A stretch of 64,000 nt of DNA from Ignelater luminosus. Taxonomy: Eukaryota; Arthropoda; Insecta; Coleoptera; Elateridae. Positions 11,640 through 23,934 of this stretch are shown here, piece by piece. The position numbers and the translations under genes are program-made. The first letter of the stretch is position 1. Each line of letters starts with the position of its first letter. The notes beneath the pieces were generated by a model. That model did not search any database. It was given only the letters and a program-made list of their open reading frames with translations, and had not been told where the DNA came from. Location: NCBI GenBank assembly GCA_011009095.1, contig VTPC01090428.1:284085-348084 (forward strand), read 5' to 3'.

Positions 11640-12795
11640 TACTGCAAACTTACGTCACATACCATGAAGGTGTGGGAAAGAATTCTGAACAGGAGAATAC
11701 GAGAGAGACAGCAATCTCAAAAGACCAGTTTGGTTTCATGCCTAGAAAGGGAACAACGGATGCCTTGTTCATTCTGAGACAAATGTTGTAAAAGTATGGC
11801 GAGAAATAATCGGAGCTTCACCTTATCTCCGTAGATCTGGAGAAGGCGTACGATACAGTGTCGAGAAAGAAGATCTGGAGGTGTGTGAAAATGCAAAGAG
11901 TCCCGGAGAAATACGTCCAATTGGTGACTGCAGCCCACACTAATGTAAGAAAGAGTTACCGATTGTGGGCTTGCACTAGAGGTCAGCTTTGAGCCTCTCT
12001 CTATTTAACTTGGTGATGGACGTGTTGATGGAGCAAGCCAAGGACCTCTCCCTTTGGGCTGGGTTATTAGCCGACGACATTGCTATAGTGGAAGAAAGTC
12101 GATAGAAGGCAGAGGTTTTACTGGAAAGTTGAAAGCAGGCCATCGAGAAAAGCGGTCTCAAAATAAGTAAGAAAAAAACTGAATACCTGTGGTTTGGTGG
12201 AAAAGCAAAAACAGGAGGGGTGAAGTGGAGACCTAGAAATGGAAATAAATCACAAGCTTCAAGCAGGTTGGATAAACTGGAAAAAGACTACCGGGGTGCA
12301 GTGCGATAAACGGATCAGAAATAGAACACAGGGAAGGATTTTTAAATCAAGGGTGAAACCAGCTCTAATCTATTGTAGTGAGATATGGCCCGCAAAGAAA
12401 GTTCAAGAAAAGAAGTTGAACGTAGCGGAGATGAGGATGTTGCGATAAACTATGGAAAAGATGAAGAGAGACAGGGTAAGAAACATATGGTTTAGAGAGC
12501 AGGCAGTGGTAGTTGAGGCTTCCAAGAAAGTTCAAGAGCAAAAACTACAGTGGTATGGGCACGTGATGAGAACGAAAAAGGGGCATGTCTTCAGGAGAAT
12601 AATGAACCTGCACGTAAACAGCAAGCGACCCACTGGAAGACCTAGAAGGAGATGGAAAGATTGTGTCCCGGAAAACCTGAAGGAGAAGAAATTAACGTCT
12701 GAGGACACGAGGCACCGGACTGAATAAAGAAGGAGAGTGAAGAACAGCAACGCCTAACCGATGGGAATAAGTTCAAGAAAAATAAAAAAAGCGTT
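11640..12795 (+). mobile_element. RTE-like LINE, 5'-truncated
   Basis: Plus-strand remnant of a non-LTR retrotransposon beginning inside the reverse transcriptase. Visible motifs in order: TSHTMKVWERILNRRIRE (about 11650-11705), QFGFMPRKGTTDALFILRQM (11730-11790), the first catalytic Asp in SVDLEKAYDTVSRKKIW (11830-11880), a decayed LADD-type box near 12065 (ADDIAIVEESR), KPALIYCSEIWPAKK (12355-12405), LNVAEMRMLR (12415-12448), then a C-terminal domain with LQWYGHVMR and RPTGRPRRRWKDCVPENLKE (to 12727). The SHTMK opening and the 'AEMRMLRW...WYGHVMR...GRPRRRW' tail fit the RTE/BovB-like group; I hold the clade at moderate confidence. Several stops and shifts. It sits between the two arms of the tandem array. 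Confidence 0.85.
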
Positions 12796-13009
12796 TAGCA
12801 AAAGTTAATAATAAGCGTAAAAGTCTCTACAAGTCACTCTTTCCTGTGATTTTTAAATCGCTTTTTTTTAGCAGCGGAAGATGCCGCCAGAGTTTTCATT
12901 TACCAAGAATGAGTCAAGGTTATTTATTTGATTAATGGAGGAAACTAGTATAAACTTTTCGCCTAAATTAAAACCTTTCTAATAAAACTAAATGCAAACG
13001 TTACCTTTC

Positions 13010-15850
13010 AAATAGTTACTTACAGTAACCCGAGGTCAACTTTCACCCTCTACAACCTTAAAAACTTTCATTTACCAGGATACCTCTGATGGCCTAAGCT
13101 TAGACTTCGTCCTCTATTAGCCTTCTTAAAGGGCTAGATTTAAACACGAATCAGTTTTGCTTCACCCTTCATTAACCTTCTTAAGACAGCCAGATTCAGA
13201 CACGGATCGGAATATGCCACACAAAAGGCCACCTCCGGTGGCCCAAAGTCAAGCTTTGCCCTCAACTAATCTTTTTAAGAGAACTAGATTCAAAGGAAGC
13301 TCGGACTTTGCCATACTAAAGACCACCCCCGGTGATCTCAGGTCGAGCTTTACCCACCATTAACTTTTTTAAAAGATCTAATTGCAAACACGTGTCGAGT
13401 TCCGTTCTGCTATGAACCACCTACAGTGATACAAAGTCGGGTTTTATCTTCCATTAACTTTCTTATAACAGTTAAATGCGAATGCGAGTCGAGCCCCACC
13501 TCCAATGGTCTACCTATAGTGTCTCACCTACCTTCACCCTCCATCATTAACCTTCTCAAAAGATCTGAATGAAAGACCAGATCAGGCTCGTCTACTAAAC
13601 GAGCCACCTACAGTGCCCATGTTTGTACTTCAGCGTTCGTTAATGTTCTGAAGAAAGTTAAATACAGACACGTGTTAGACTATTAAGTTCCACCCGCTAT
13701 GAAAATCTTCTTAAGAGAGCTAGATTCGAACAGGGCTTTACAATACAAGAGGTCACCTGTAGTGATCCAAGGTCAGGTTCGCCCCCATCAGCTTTCTCAC
13801 CACATTCGGTGTCGATAGAATATAAATAAATCTTTCCCTGATATTAGTCTGAAGATTTCTTGAAAGTTTGGTAGGAAAATCTAACTTTAACTCCTAATTT
13901 TATATTTTTTGTTCTTAGCACTACTCTCGAATAAAAAGTATATTAGACAATATAAAGAAACTTGCAAACGCACAGAACTATCATCTTCGAGAAAATCCTT
14001 CAGGGCACATTACATAGAACACAGAGGCATCGAACATATTAAGAGAGCTAGGTTTGAATACGGGCCACCTTTGGTGGTGTAAGTTCTAGTTTCGTCTTCC
14101 ATTCAGTACCTTCTTAAGAGAGCTAAATAGGTACAGCAGTAGGGCTCCGTCTTCCAATGCGCCACCTGTAGTGCTATGAAGTTGAACTTCGTGTACATGA
14201 ACCTTTCTAATAGAATTTTAAATTAAATATCATCCTCCATCGAGGTACCTACGACGGTGGTCCAATATTAACTTTCACCCTCAATTAGCCTTCTTGGTAG
14301 AACTAAGTAAAAGTTCAAGTTACGTTCCTCTATGTTGAGTTTTACCTTCTAGTAACGGTATTAAAGTAGATGGGTTTAGACCATGCTATACAACAGGTCA
14401 CCCTCCGATGGCCAAACTTCTGGATTTGTCCTCCATTAGTTTTGTTAAAAAAGTTAGATTGATCTATGCCGTGCAAGTCACCTCTGATCTCTTCAAGGTC
14501 AGACCTCACCCTTCATTAATCTTCCCAAAACATCTAAATCTAAACACGTATCACTACCTACAATGATCTAAGGTTCTTTCGTCCCTCAATAATCTTCTTG
14601 AAAGAGGTAAAGACGTAAGCAAGACGAGCTTCACCTCCAATAATCCATTTACAGTGACTCATCTGCCTTCACTCCCTATCGATTTTTTCAAAAGAGCTAG
14701 AGAAAAGCCCAGATCAGGCTCTTTCACTGAACGAGCCACGGCCACCTAGGTAGAGCGCCCCTTTCGTTAAAAGATCTAAATACAACAAATATTAGTTAAG
14801 CCCTATCTACTGTGGTTTATCTGTCTCCCTAAAGGGCTGAATAAAACTGAACCAAAATACTGAACAGGTTACCGATAGTGCCCAAGTTTTTGCTTCAGCT
14901 TTACTAACATTCTCAAGAAAGTTACATATGAACACGTGTTCTTTATAAACCTTCTTGAAAAGGTTAGATTTGAACAAAAGCTACTTTTGATGACCCCAGA
15001 TTGGACTTCGTCCTCCATTAACCTTCCCAGAAGAGCTAAATCTAGACATTCCGCGCTGCTCTCCTATGGACCATCTACAGCGATCCAAAGTCAGGTTTCG
15101 CACTCCGTTAATCTTCTTGAAAGAGCTAAATATGAGCGCGAGAGAAGCTCCACTCCTATGATTCGCCTATGGTAGTACATCTGCCTTCACTTTTTATCAA
15201 CCTTCTCAAAAGAGCTAAACGAAAGATCAGGTTGAGCTTCTCCTTCCATTAACGTTCTTAAGAGCGTTAAGTAAACCTTCCTAACAGAACTAAAGCGAAA
15301 TACGTGTCGAGTTTGGCCCTCCTATGGAACATCTATAGTCGAGCTTCGTTCTCTATTAACCTTTTTAAAAGATCTAAATACCAAAGCAAGTCGGGCTCCA
15401 TCTACGGTGGTTTATCTGTCTTCTCTTCTCCATCAAACCTTTCTAAAAAGCTTAATAAAAACTCGGACTCCTTCACTGAACGGGCCCAAGTTTTTGCTTT
15501 AACTTCATTAATTTTCTCAAGAAAGTTAAATACGAACACGTGACGGGCTAATACGAACTCGTATTGGGCTCCACTCGTCACAAACCTTCCTAACAGGTTT
15601 TAATACGGACACGATAAACAACCTACGTAGCCCAAGGTCAGTCTTCATCCTCCATGAATATTAAAAAAAAACTTAATAAAAAACCAGGCCAAGCTTCTTC
15701 ATTCTACGGTGGACCACGTTTGAGCTTTACCTTTCATTAACGTTTTTAAGAGAAAACTTAAATGCCAGTCCAGGTTTTGCCCTCTAAGATATGTCTTGCT
15801 GTATTTCAAGATTGAGCTTTGCCCTTCACTAGAGTACTAACTTCCTTTAT
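13010..15850. repeat. 93-94 bp degenerate tandem repeat, right arm
   Basis: Right arm of the array that begins at 10.4 kb. The ATTAACC box recurs at 13171, 13265, 13359, 13453, 13546 and 13639, giving spacings of 94, 94, 94, 93 and 93. Later units are less regular because of small deletions, and about 13800-13990 is unrelated sequence. At least two dozen units can be followed to about 15850. Each carries the CTTCTTAAAAGAGCTAAATA block and a CCACCTACAGTGATCCAAGG-like block. A period of 93-94 is not a clean multiple of three, and open frames last only one to three units, so a coding repeat is unlikely. Confidence 0.87.
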
Positions 15851-16375
15851 ATAGTGCATCAGCAACGTTATCTATACGCCCTTCGCTTACAAGCATATTT
15901 ACTGTTACTAAGTTTTTTTCAACTTGTAGATTTTGTTAGAATTGGCCAATAATACTACACTGATATATGTATACATAATCCATTCTAGTTAAACTGTTTA
16001 AATATTTAAGTTGACAGTTTGTTGTATGTATTTTAACAAATCCTCAAAAGTGATCAACAAAATGGGCATGTTTACATACGTCTGTAGATTCTCAATGCCA
16101 AAACTCCAAATCTGACAGCCGTAACCTTTCCTTAGGAGCACATTCACAATTGGTGCTAAAATTGTGTTATTTTGACATGACAAAAACAGTTTTACTCTCA
16201 ACAGTTTTTTGCCCAGATTCGTGTGAAACGGGTGAGTCTACAATTCTACATGTTAGGGTATTGGGAAGTAGGTCAAGATTTTAACTGTTAAGGCACAAAT
16301 TTAATTTTTCTGATTTCTGTTTACTATTATTTTTGCTTTGTTTTCTTCCTCAAAATGCATACTAGATGCCAACAT
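15851..16375. other. Unassigned AT-rich DNA
   Basis: Joins the tandem array to the dispersed repeat at 16.4 kb. One minus-strand open frame (15998-16201) has no recognised motif. Confidence 0.5.
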
Positions 16376-16379
16376 TCTC

Positions 16380-17210
16380 GAACAATTGAAAGAAAATCTG
16401 ATGATAATAAAAATAAGATTCCGCTGACTCCCATGCGAAACCTAAGATTTTGATTTCTATTTTGATTTGTCTTAAGAAAATCAGTAACTCTACATTAAAC
16501 TTATGTCAAATAGCTGTCCAGATATATCTCACAGAATCTCTGAAATCATCAACCAGTAGGTGCTTTAGAGGTCGTAAGCTTCTCGGGCTGAGCCTTGTTG
16601 TCCAATTGTTGATTGTAGTTGCAACCCAGTTGCAGTCTGGTAAGCATGAAAATATAAATACCATCAAGTAGATCATGGAAGAGTTTATTCTGTGAGTAAT
16701 AATTCAAATATTGTTTTAATTTTTCATTCGATGCTTTTCCGTGGTGGGAATTAGTGTCAATTGTAGAATTTTTTGCGTCTATTCAAGTATTTCATAAGTG
16801 TACTAATAAAATTAATTGTTTTACATGAAAATAAATTTATAGATTATCTTAAACTAAGAATACTCTCCAACTAACTGTATGGATATTCCAAAATGTATAT
16901 TTGTTTATGGTCAAGAAGTTTTAGTATATTACAGCTTTAAAGTCTCACTAACAAAAAGCAGGAATAGTTGATACTAAATAAATTTTTTACAGGATTTCAG
17001 AATTGGAGATATTTAACAAAATAAAACTTGGTCGCAAAGATAAATAAAAGAATACCAGATTTACTTCCTGTACAGAACTTCAGATTTCATTGCAAATATG
17101 TTTATTGAATATATAAATAATTTGTGTTTATTTCTAGCCGATTTATAAAAGAAGACAGAGTCATAAATTTTATTTTTGTAAACATGCAACTCTGGAATGT
17201 TTTCAAAACG
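16380..17210 (+). repeat. Unclassified dispersed repeat, copy 1
   Basis: Matches a second copy at about 28580-29300 in the same orientation. The best blocks are TCTCACAGAATCTC against TCTCACTGAGGTC (16527; 28751), TGCTTTTCCGTGGTGGGAAT against CGCTTTTCCGTGGTGGAAAT (near 16732 and 28960) followed by TAGTGTCAA in both, and ATTTGTTTATGGTCAAGAA (16900; 29099). A plus-strand open frame at 16450-16671 aligns in part with the frame in copy 2: KISNSTLNLCQIA...YLTE against KINNCIFNLHQVI...YLTE. Ends are not sharp, and no inverted repeats or target duplications were found. Family unknown. Confidence 0.8.
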
Positions 17211-20200
17211 CGTCTAGGAGACCAATAAATTGTTTAGGGATTAATCAAACGTTTTTACAGTCTCCAAGAAAATTTTACAACCTAAACAGTCTTAATTTAG
17301 AACAAGCAAGTCTAATGAAGTTTCAGCAAACAGACAAAAAAAATATTAAAACTTTAAAGATTTTTATTTATTATTCCAAAGCAAAATATTGTGCACTCTA
17401 CCTTCAAAATTGAATTTTTTGTTTTTTTCCTCTCCCTTGATTAAAGTACGTTTCATATTCTAAGAGATAAATGCAAGAAATTTGTCTACGCCACTCGAAC
17501 TGCAAAGTAACTGAAGAACAGCGTGCTTCTGAAGGACTGTCTGGAACTAGACTATTTTAAATTTTAAATTTGATAACGCCAAGATCGTCAATGTAACAAG
17601 AAAGTGCAGTTGCAGCCGTCTCATGAAATTATGCATTTCAAATTCAAATAATATGTAAATTTTTTGTTATTACCATCATTAGTGCTTGTTTTAAATTGGT
17701 GTGTTACCGAGTACTTTTAAAAATAATTTCTTTGAATATTGGAGTATAAATTTTTGCATAAAGTTGAAATTATTAAAAATTTTAAAATTTTAAACTCGTT
17801 ACAAGCTAATTTATTCGAGTCTCATTAAGGTAAATGTTGCATTTTTCTTTAAGCTAACTCCTCCAAGTGGAGCTTCCGTTCAATGATGCAGACTTGTTTA
17901 TTTTTGTGCATCTGAGGTGGCTTGCAATTTCCAGCTGCAGCATTCAATTTGTCCGAAGCTAATTTTAGAGTAGAGTCGTAATAGTTGTTATTAAAATTTA
18001 AATACAAATGAGCTCAGTGAGTGGAGAATCACACTTTGAAATTTAATCGTGAACTAAATGAATTGTAAATAACGCTGGAGATTAGAGATTTGCAGTTGTT
18101 TACGAGCAAGAACTAAAAGCATATCTGCAAAGATCCTACTAATCCATCTCAAACTTTAATCAGTTACGCCAGAAACAACGCGAAGAAACTCGCTAGCAAC
18201 AGCATCTATATAATAGAATTGAAACAATCTCGAAAGTAATTAAAAGATAGTTTTTGTTTCTGGATGACCCGAAGAATCAATTAACTGCAGCTGGTAGTGT
18301 AGGAGATGGGACTTTGAGTCTGTATCTGACTGAGCCCAGCAGGAGCGCTCGGATGTCGCCAGGATAATGGAGCCTCTGAAAGAGAATACGCTTTCTATTG
18401 GAACCCCTTAGAGGCCAATAGTGATTGCGCCGTTTCCGACTGACAACACCGGATTTTATTAAGGAAGTAGGTGAAGAATACAAAAAGCATTCCATTCTTT
18501 GTTAAGCTGAAGCCCGAGTTTCAGGTGTTGTTATTTTCAAACTCCTTTTAAAAGAATTTGTCTTTATAGACTCGTACATTTTTGTCGGGGAAAATACCCT
18601 TAGCACGAAAACAATTTTAGGATAACAATAAACCTGTCTAGAAAAATTTACCGAATATTATTCTAGAGTAAAAATATCTAAAATTCAATGCGAACATGTT
18701 GCGGAAAAAATTACTAACAATACAATTATTGTGGACAAAAACTGTTCTGAATAATCTGTTATATCTTGAATCATAAAAAATATGTCTGGAAGGAAGATGT
18801 ATAACACAAATTTTATTATTTTTTACATGCTAAAAGTTTATATTTTGATCAGGATTAATTTATTCGATGTCAGTTTAAAGAATTCTCGGAAACCCACGTT
18901 TAAAGATTTCTGAAAGTTGCGTTGTTTCTTTATTTCAATCAATTCCGTCACGTTCTTTATCCACACAAGTTTCAAAAACTTTCCAAATACATTAAAAAAT
19001 AAAAAATAGTTTTCTAACTTTTTCCAAGTTAAATCTAATATCTAGATAACCATTTCAAATTTATTTAGGACAATTAAATAAAAATTCAAAGAAACCACTT
19101 TCTAGCTTGTTTTATTTGATCGTAGAGTCAAATTTAATTCTGTTGATCAAATACAAACAAGAACGAGCTCCAACAGATAGTATGACAATCTTATATACTA
19201 GAAACCAAAATACAAACTCTATTAGTTTTATACCCGCTACAATGGAAGAGGAACAACTTAATTTAAATAAAATAAAGAGAAGATTTACTGCCACGATGGG
19301 GGTTGTCACAGTAACACAGCATAGTACAGTAAATATTTACACTTGTTACAGAGATTTTAATTAAACATAGCTCAAATTACTACAGTTCACATTTAAAATT
19401 TGTTATAAAGTTTTCATTACAATATTGATCTGATTTCCAATGTGAGGAAATCGACTTCTGCCTATACGAAGGTAGATATTTCGACATAGTATGGATTTTG
19501 AAAAAGCCGATCAATGAACTCTTAAATAATTGTACCAGCCGTGATTAGTTGTTTATTAGAGCAACAAACACTAACATAAAATATCCAAACCTGTTTAAGG
19601 CTCCTTTTAGCAAACCCTAGAGAGGATGAAATCGCTTAATTAAGTAAGCACAGTTTTTATTTAATACCAGCTAGTCATTGTAAAGACGACAAATGCTTAA
19701 AATTACTACTTAAACCTTAATTTATCGGAGATCACCAATATTCCAAGACTTCTTTCAAAACATTTGTTCATTAGAATCTAAAACTTGTAATTTGTCTTTG
19801 CGCATTTTATATTTCGCTGAAAAGATCTCTAAACATTAGTACCATCTTAAAGCTATCCAGATAGAGTAGTTTATTACTTCCCGTGTAAAACAATTTTCAG
19901 TGAAGACTATGTCAAAGCACATTCGTGCTTGTGGCACTCAATTCAATCAACAAGCTTTAAACCATCAGAAACTCTACCCTCCACCCTTTTTCAAATGATA
20001 GGTATTGATGAGGACTGTATTGAGTCTACTTTGTGTTGAACTGGCCTGTTTCAGGAGGGTATGTGGCTTACGTAGTGCAACTGGTACACATCTGATGAAT
20101 GTCAGTTTTGACTCTAAGGAACTTTTCCTGATAAATAAGCTTCTATCTTAATGCAATGAGCACCCTCACGTGTTCACCAAACAAAATTATTTGTTTTTCA

Positions 20201-20795
20201 TTACCTTAGTTTAAAACCACAAACTTCAATCTGGATGTATCTTCATTATTGCAGTTTCTCTCATTGTGGTCATGCCCCGTCTATTCAAGCCTCTCCAATC
20301 TTACGTAATTGAGCTCACAGGTAGACATAATGTGATTAATGTACGACTTTATTGTTTGCAAGATCTGAATCTCTGTTGTTGCAAAACCATTCGTTTAACT
20401 TCTTCAATTTTGTACAACCTATCAAGTTGTTAAACCCTTTAGCCAGTAGTTGAGTTGAAGATTTTACGATCTGCAGTAGTGGCACTCTTCACTCTTTTAA
20501 TTGAAGTCAATATTCTAATCATACTTGGATCTTCGTCCACCTTATGTTATTTTATGTTATCTACTAAACTAGTAATTCTTATGCCAGCAAAATCTTCTCA
20601 CTAATCCACCAGCTTTCCTTTAAGAATTGTACAGGGCATAAACCAACAATTAATTGTTTTCAGTTTCTATTTAGGTGCCTTTGGCTTTATACGTAGGCCA
20701 CTAGATGAATTGTCGCAAAGCGTTTGACACAATCTTTTGTGCTTTGAAATAATACATTTTAACTAACAACAGAAGTCGATACGTCCCTGATATTA
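17211..20795. other. Unassigned DNA
   Basis: About 3.6 kb without a recognised element. A locally GC-richer patch at 18260-18500 carries a minus-strand open frame (18495-18277, 72 codons, Arg-rich, ending RLKVPSPTLPAAVN), which I cannot place. Minus-strand translation near 20360-20560 (DEDPSMIRILTSIKRVKSAT and on) looks faintly protein-like but is broken and unassigned. The rest is AT-rich filler. Confidence 0.5.
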
Positions 20796-20799
20796 CAGG

Positions 20800-22973
20800 A
20801 GTGGCTCATGCAGGCTGCAGACAGCAGGAGAGAAACGACAATGGCAATAAGCTAGTCGAGTTATGTGTCGCCAATTAATTCCCATTACTAATAGTTTCTT
20901 TCCTCGTAAAAGTATAAACACTTTTACCCGAGAGGAACCAGGCTAACAGGAGAGCTCAATTATCAAATATATAATCGTGAGCAGGAGTTCTGGACACCAG
21001 GCTGTTGAGGGGACCGGAAATATGCTCTGACCACTACCTAGTAAGGATTACTTTCATGGTGCCAGTATGTAGAAAGACAAAAGGAAGGAAAAAAGTAAAT
21101 ACAATAATTGACAATCGCAAACTCAGAAAAGAGGAATCAAAAAAAGAATTCCAAAAATTGGTACAAGAAAAGTACGAGAATCAACGGGGGTATTCTCTGG
21201 AGATGACTTGGAAAGGATATAAGGCACATTCAAAAACATAATAATGAAAGAAGAAGAAACAGTGTTGGAGAGAAACAGAGTTGGAATAAAGGTGAAAAGA
21301 ACCAAGTGGTGGACAGAGAAGGTTAAGCAAATCGTGACCAACAAAAAAAGGACATCGAAAATAGAAGCGATGATAACGGGGAAGCTTATAGAAATACAAG
21401 AAGGGAAAGTAAAATCAAAGTGGAAAAAGCTAATCGAAGACCATGGGAAAAATTGACTCAGAGCAAGGACGTAATGATGAAATGGAAGGAGCATTTCCGG
21501 AACCTCGTGGAAGGATAGGCTGCAGAAGGCGGCTTATTCAGCAGTAGACCCGGTGTCTGGACGGGTGTTTGCCTCAACCACCAAGGAATAGCAATGAAGG
21601 AATTTCTCAAGGCTCTTGAAAGGGTTAAGTTGGAAAAATCCTCGAACCAAGACGGAGTGACCTCAGAAATGTTGACATACGTGGGTCAGGGCGGCCAAGA
21701 AGCTCTTCTAGCTATTTTACAGTTAATTTATAAGCAAAAAAGATTCGTACGACTGGGGCCAGTCTATTATAATTCCTCTCTTCAAGAAGGACGACAACAG
21801 AGATTGTGGGAATTACAAGGATATTTCCTTGCTCAGTACTCCAGGGAAGTCGAGGCTGTGTACTGCTCTGGACAGCAGGCTGCCAGACTCCTAGTGCAAG
21901 TTTCGAAGAGAAAGATGCATCCAGGACCTGATATTCCTTGTGCGGCAAATGGGAGAAAGATTGATAGGGCACAGCAGAAAGGTTCATCTGGCTTTCATAG
22001 ACCCCGAGAAGACTTTCGACCGAGTTTCCCGGGAACGGATGTGCCAACGTAGTGATGTAGCGGCTACCAGCCGTCTGTACAACAATTTCAAAAGCTATGT
22101 CAGGACTACTAATGAGACAAGGGTGCTTCCCTTCTTATTCATTGTCATGATGGATACAGTTACTAAGAGGTACAAAGAGCGGGTAAAGAGGTTTAGGGTA
22201 GGTAACTTCAGGCTACAATCGGTTTTCGTCACAGAACTGGCATTTGCGGACGATGCTGCGGTACTAGCAGCTTCGGTTCGTGATCTCCAATTCGATCTCG
22301 AAAAAGAATTAGAGGCATTCAATATGAAGAAAAGCCTTAGTAAGGCAAAGGCGATAGTGATTTCTGGCAGTGAAGCTAAACGACATATTTCCTTAGAAGG
22401 CCAAAAAGTATTTCGGTAGTCAAGATGGGAAGACCAACGTGGAACTTTGCAGGGAGGCTGTTCAACACCATAAAATTGGGATTCTTAAATAAGAGGACAA
22501 TATCCAAAAGAGTGAGATTGGCAGTATACAATTCTACCTATCTCCCTACATTGCTCTACCGCTACGAGAGCTGGGTGCTTAGGCAGACAGCACACAGCCG
22601 AATAGGAGATTTCTACGAAAAATAGAAGAAAAAACAAGGATTGATAGAGTTAGAAATCAAACAATCCGCACTGCTCTTGGAGTAGAGCCTGTGAAAAGCA
22701 AGGTGAAAAGAGGCCAGCTCAGATGGTGAGGACACCTCCAGAGGATGGAAACAGAGTAGGGAAGAAAAGAGGGCGTTTCTGGCGGGAATGGAGAGAAAAC
22801 GAAAGAGAGGAAGGCCAAGGAGCAAATGGATGGATGATGTAAAAGATGTACTCTCGGCCAGAAATATCAGGTTGGATAAAGCCCGAACTCGGGTCAGGGA
22901 CCGAGCAATCTGACGACGACTATGTGCTACCCCTCACCTCGCGATATTCAAGACTCGGATTAAGTAAGTAAGT
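20800..22973 (+). mobile_element. LINE from endonuclease to 3' tail (copy A)
   Basis: Plus-strand non-LTR retrotransposon, 5'-truncated within its apurinic-type endonuclease. In order: endonuclease pieces ERNDNGNKLVELCVANQLL, ITNSFFPRK and TFTREEPG (20820-20960), and its C-terminal CSDHYLVRITF (21025-21060); a Lys-rich linker with TKWWTEKVKQIVTNKKR (to about 21360); the reverse transcriptase from 21594; the YADD-type box as FADDAAVLAAS (22240-22280); then LPTLLYRYESWVLRQTAH (22540-22600), a GRPRSKWMDDV tail (22805-22845), and a tail of TAAG units at 22961-22973. It has many stops and shifts. Another copy of the same kind lies at 40.1-41.9 kb. Clade uncertain: RTE- or CR1-related by its C-terminal domain. 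Confidence 0.9.
21594..22419 (+). pseudogene. LINE A reverse transcriptase remnant
   Basis: Motifs in successive frames: FLKALERVKLEKSSNQDGVT with SEML (RT motif 1, 'K-A-G-DG-T-EM'), then IIIPLFKKDDNRDCGNYKDI (about 21765-21820), QMGERLIGHSRKVHLAFIDP and EKTFDRVSRE (motif A; the catalytic Asp is in FIDPEKTFD), LPFLFIVMMDTV, ELAFADDAAVLAASVRDLQF (motif C; both Asp kept) and an IVISGSEAK tail. At least four frame changes. It aligns motif for motif with the copy at 40.55-41.34 kb. Confidence 0.88.
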
Positions 22974-23199
22974 TCTAAAGAAGGCGCGTGCACAGCGTTC
23001 TCAAGGTTCTGCGCCATGATAATCGTCGTTTCATGCCGTTTTTTAACCAACAACGTTTCCAGCCAACTCAGGTGTTGAATTATTAACTCACCGTATAATC
23101 CGGATATAAAGCCGTGTGATGTTTTCCTCATAATCAAGAACAAACTGCCCAGACTACAGCAAAAATGTCCTGAAAGAGCTGTTGAGATATTTAATAATA

Positions 23200-23880
23200 T
23201 ACTACCACTGAGGAGACTGCAGTAGAGTCCTGCACGGCTCGAAACTTGTAGGCGTACCTCGGCCCAGCCCGACTGGGAATAACCCTAACGCTGCTTGAAA
23301 AAGACCTGGCAACTTCTTGATCGGAACAAATCAACAGGCTCGAGAGGCCCGAAAGCCTTAACAGGAATAAACAGCCCGGTTGACCCGACATAAGCCTGAT
23401 AGATTTTCAAACTGGAGCCCGACCTGGCCTAAAAGCGAGCTTTCATCCGGGTCGAACAAAAGCTCGACGAAGAAACCCGTCCGGTTCACGGTGCAGTACA
23501 AAAATCCTCCTATTCGGTTCACTGTAAAAATAATGTTTGTCCGGGTCAATACAAAAATTATTTCTGTCCGAACCACTTCGTTTCAGTACAAAAATAGTCT
23601 GTCCAAGTCAGGATAGTTGTGAAGAAGATGTGTAGTACGAAGCTGTCTGCTTCGAATAACTACAAAGATAACGGTCCGATAAGCCTGATCGACCTGATAA
23701 GCTTCACGGGTTAGACAAGCCTGAGAGGCCCGAAAACGGCCCGATAGGTGCAAGAAACCCAAGGGTGCTGACAGGCCCGAGAGATCCAAACTGCTCGATA
23801 GTCCCAAGCAGGCCGACAAGTTCGAACGGATCGAGAAGCTCGACAGGTCAGATGTAGGCTCCGGAAAGCCCCATACATTT
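23200..23880. repeat. GC-rich minisatellite-like patch (GCCCGA units)
   Basis: A block much richer in GC than its surroundings, built from short words such as GGCCCGAAAG, GGCCCGATAG, GACAGGCCCGAGAG and AGCTCGAC, spaced about 10-12 bases apart. At 23480-23612 about four units of roughly 30 bases repeat a CGGTTCACTGTAAAAATAAT-like pattern ending TGTCCG. All ORFs here result from the low complexity. Probably an old minisatellite, or part of a repeat family whose body is not recognisable. Confidence 0.7.
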
Positions 23881-23934
23881 TTAAACTGAGACTAAGCTAT
23901 TCCTGAGTTGGTAGCGGCGATAGGCACCCGAACG

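Noticed and set aside
13157-15543. Short plus-strand ORFs in the tandem array with recurring INLLKRAKY-like peptides
   Set aside because: They echo the DNA repeat. The period of 93-94 bp shifts the frame from unit to unit and stops are frequent, so a repeat protein is unlikely.
21123-21494. A 123-codon minus-strand open frame rich in Phe/Leu/Ser
   Set aside because: It is the shadow of the Lys/Glu-rich linker of LINE A on the other strand.
23191-23819. Several ORFs of 60-80 codons on both strands in the GC-rich patch
   Set aside because: They arise from the low-complexity GCCCGA words; no protein character.
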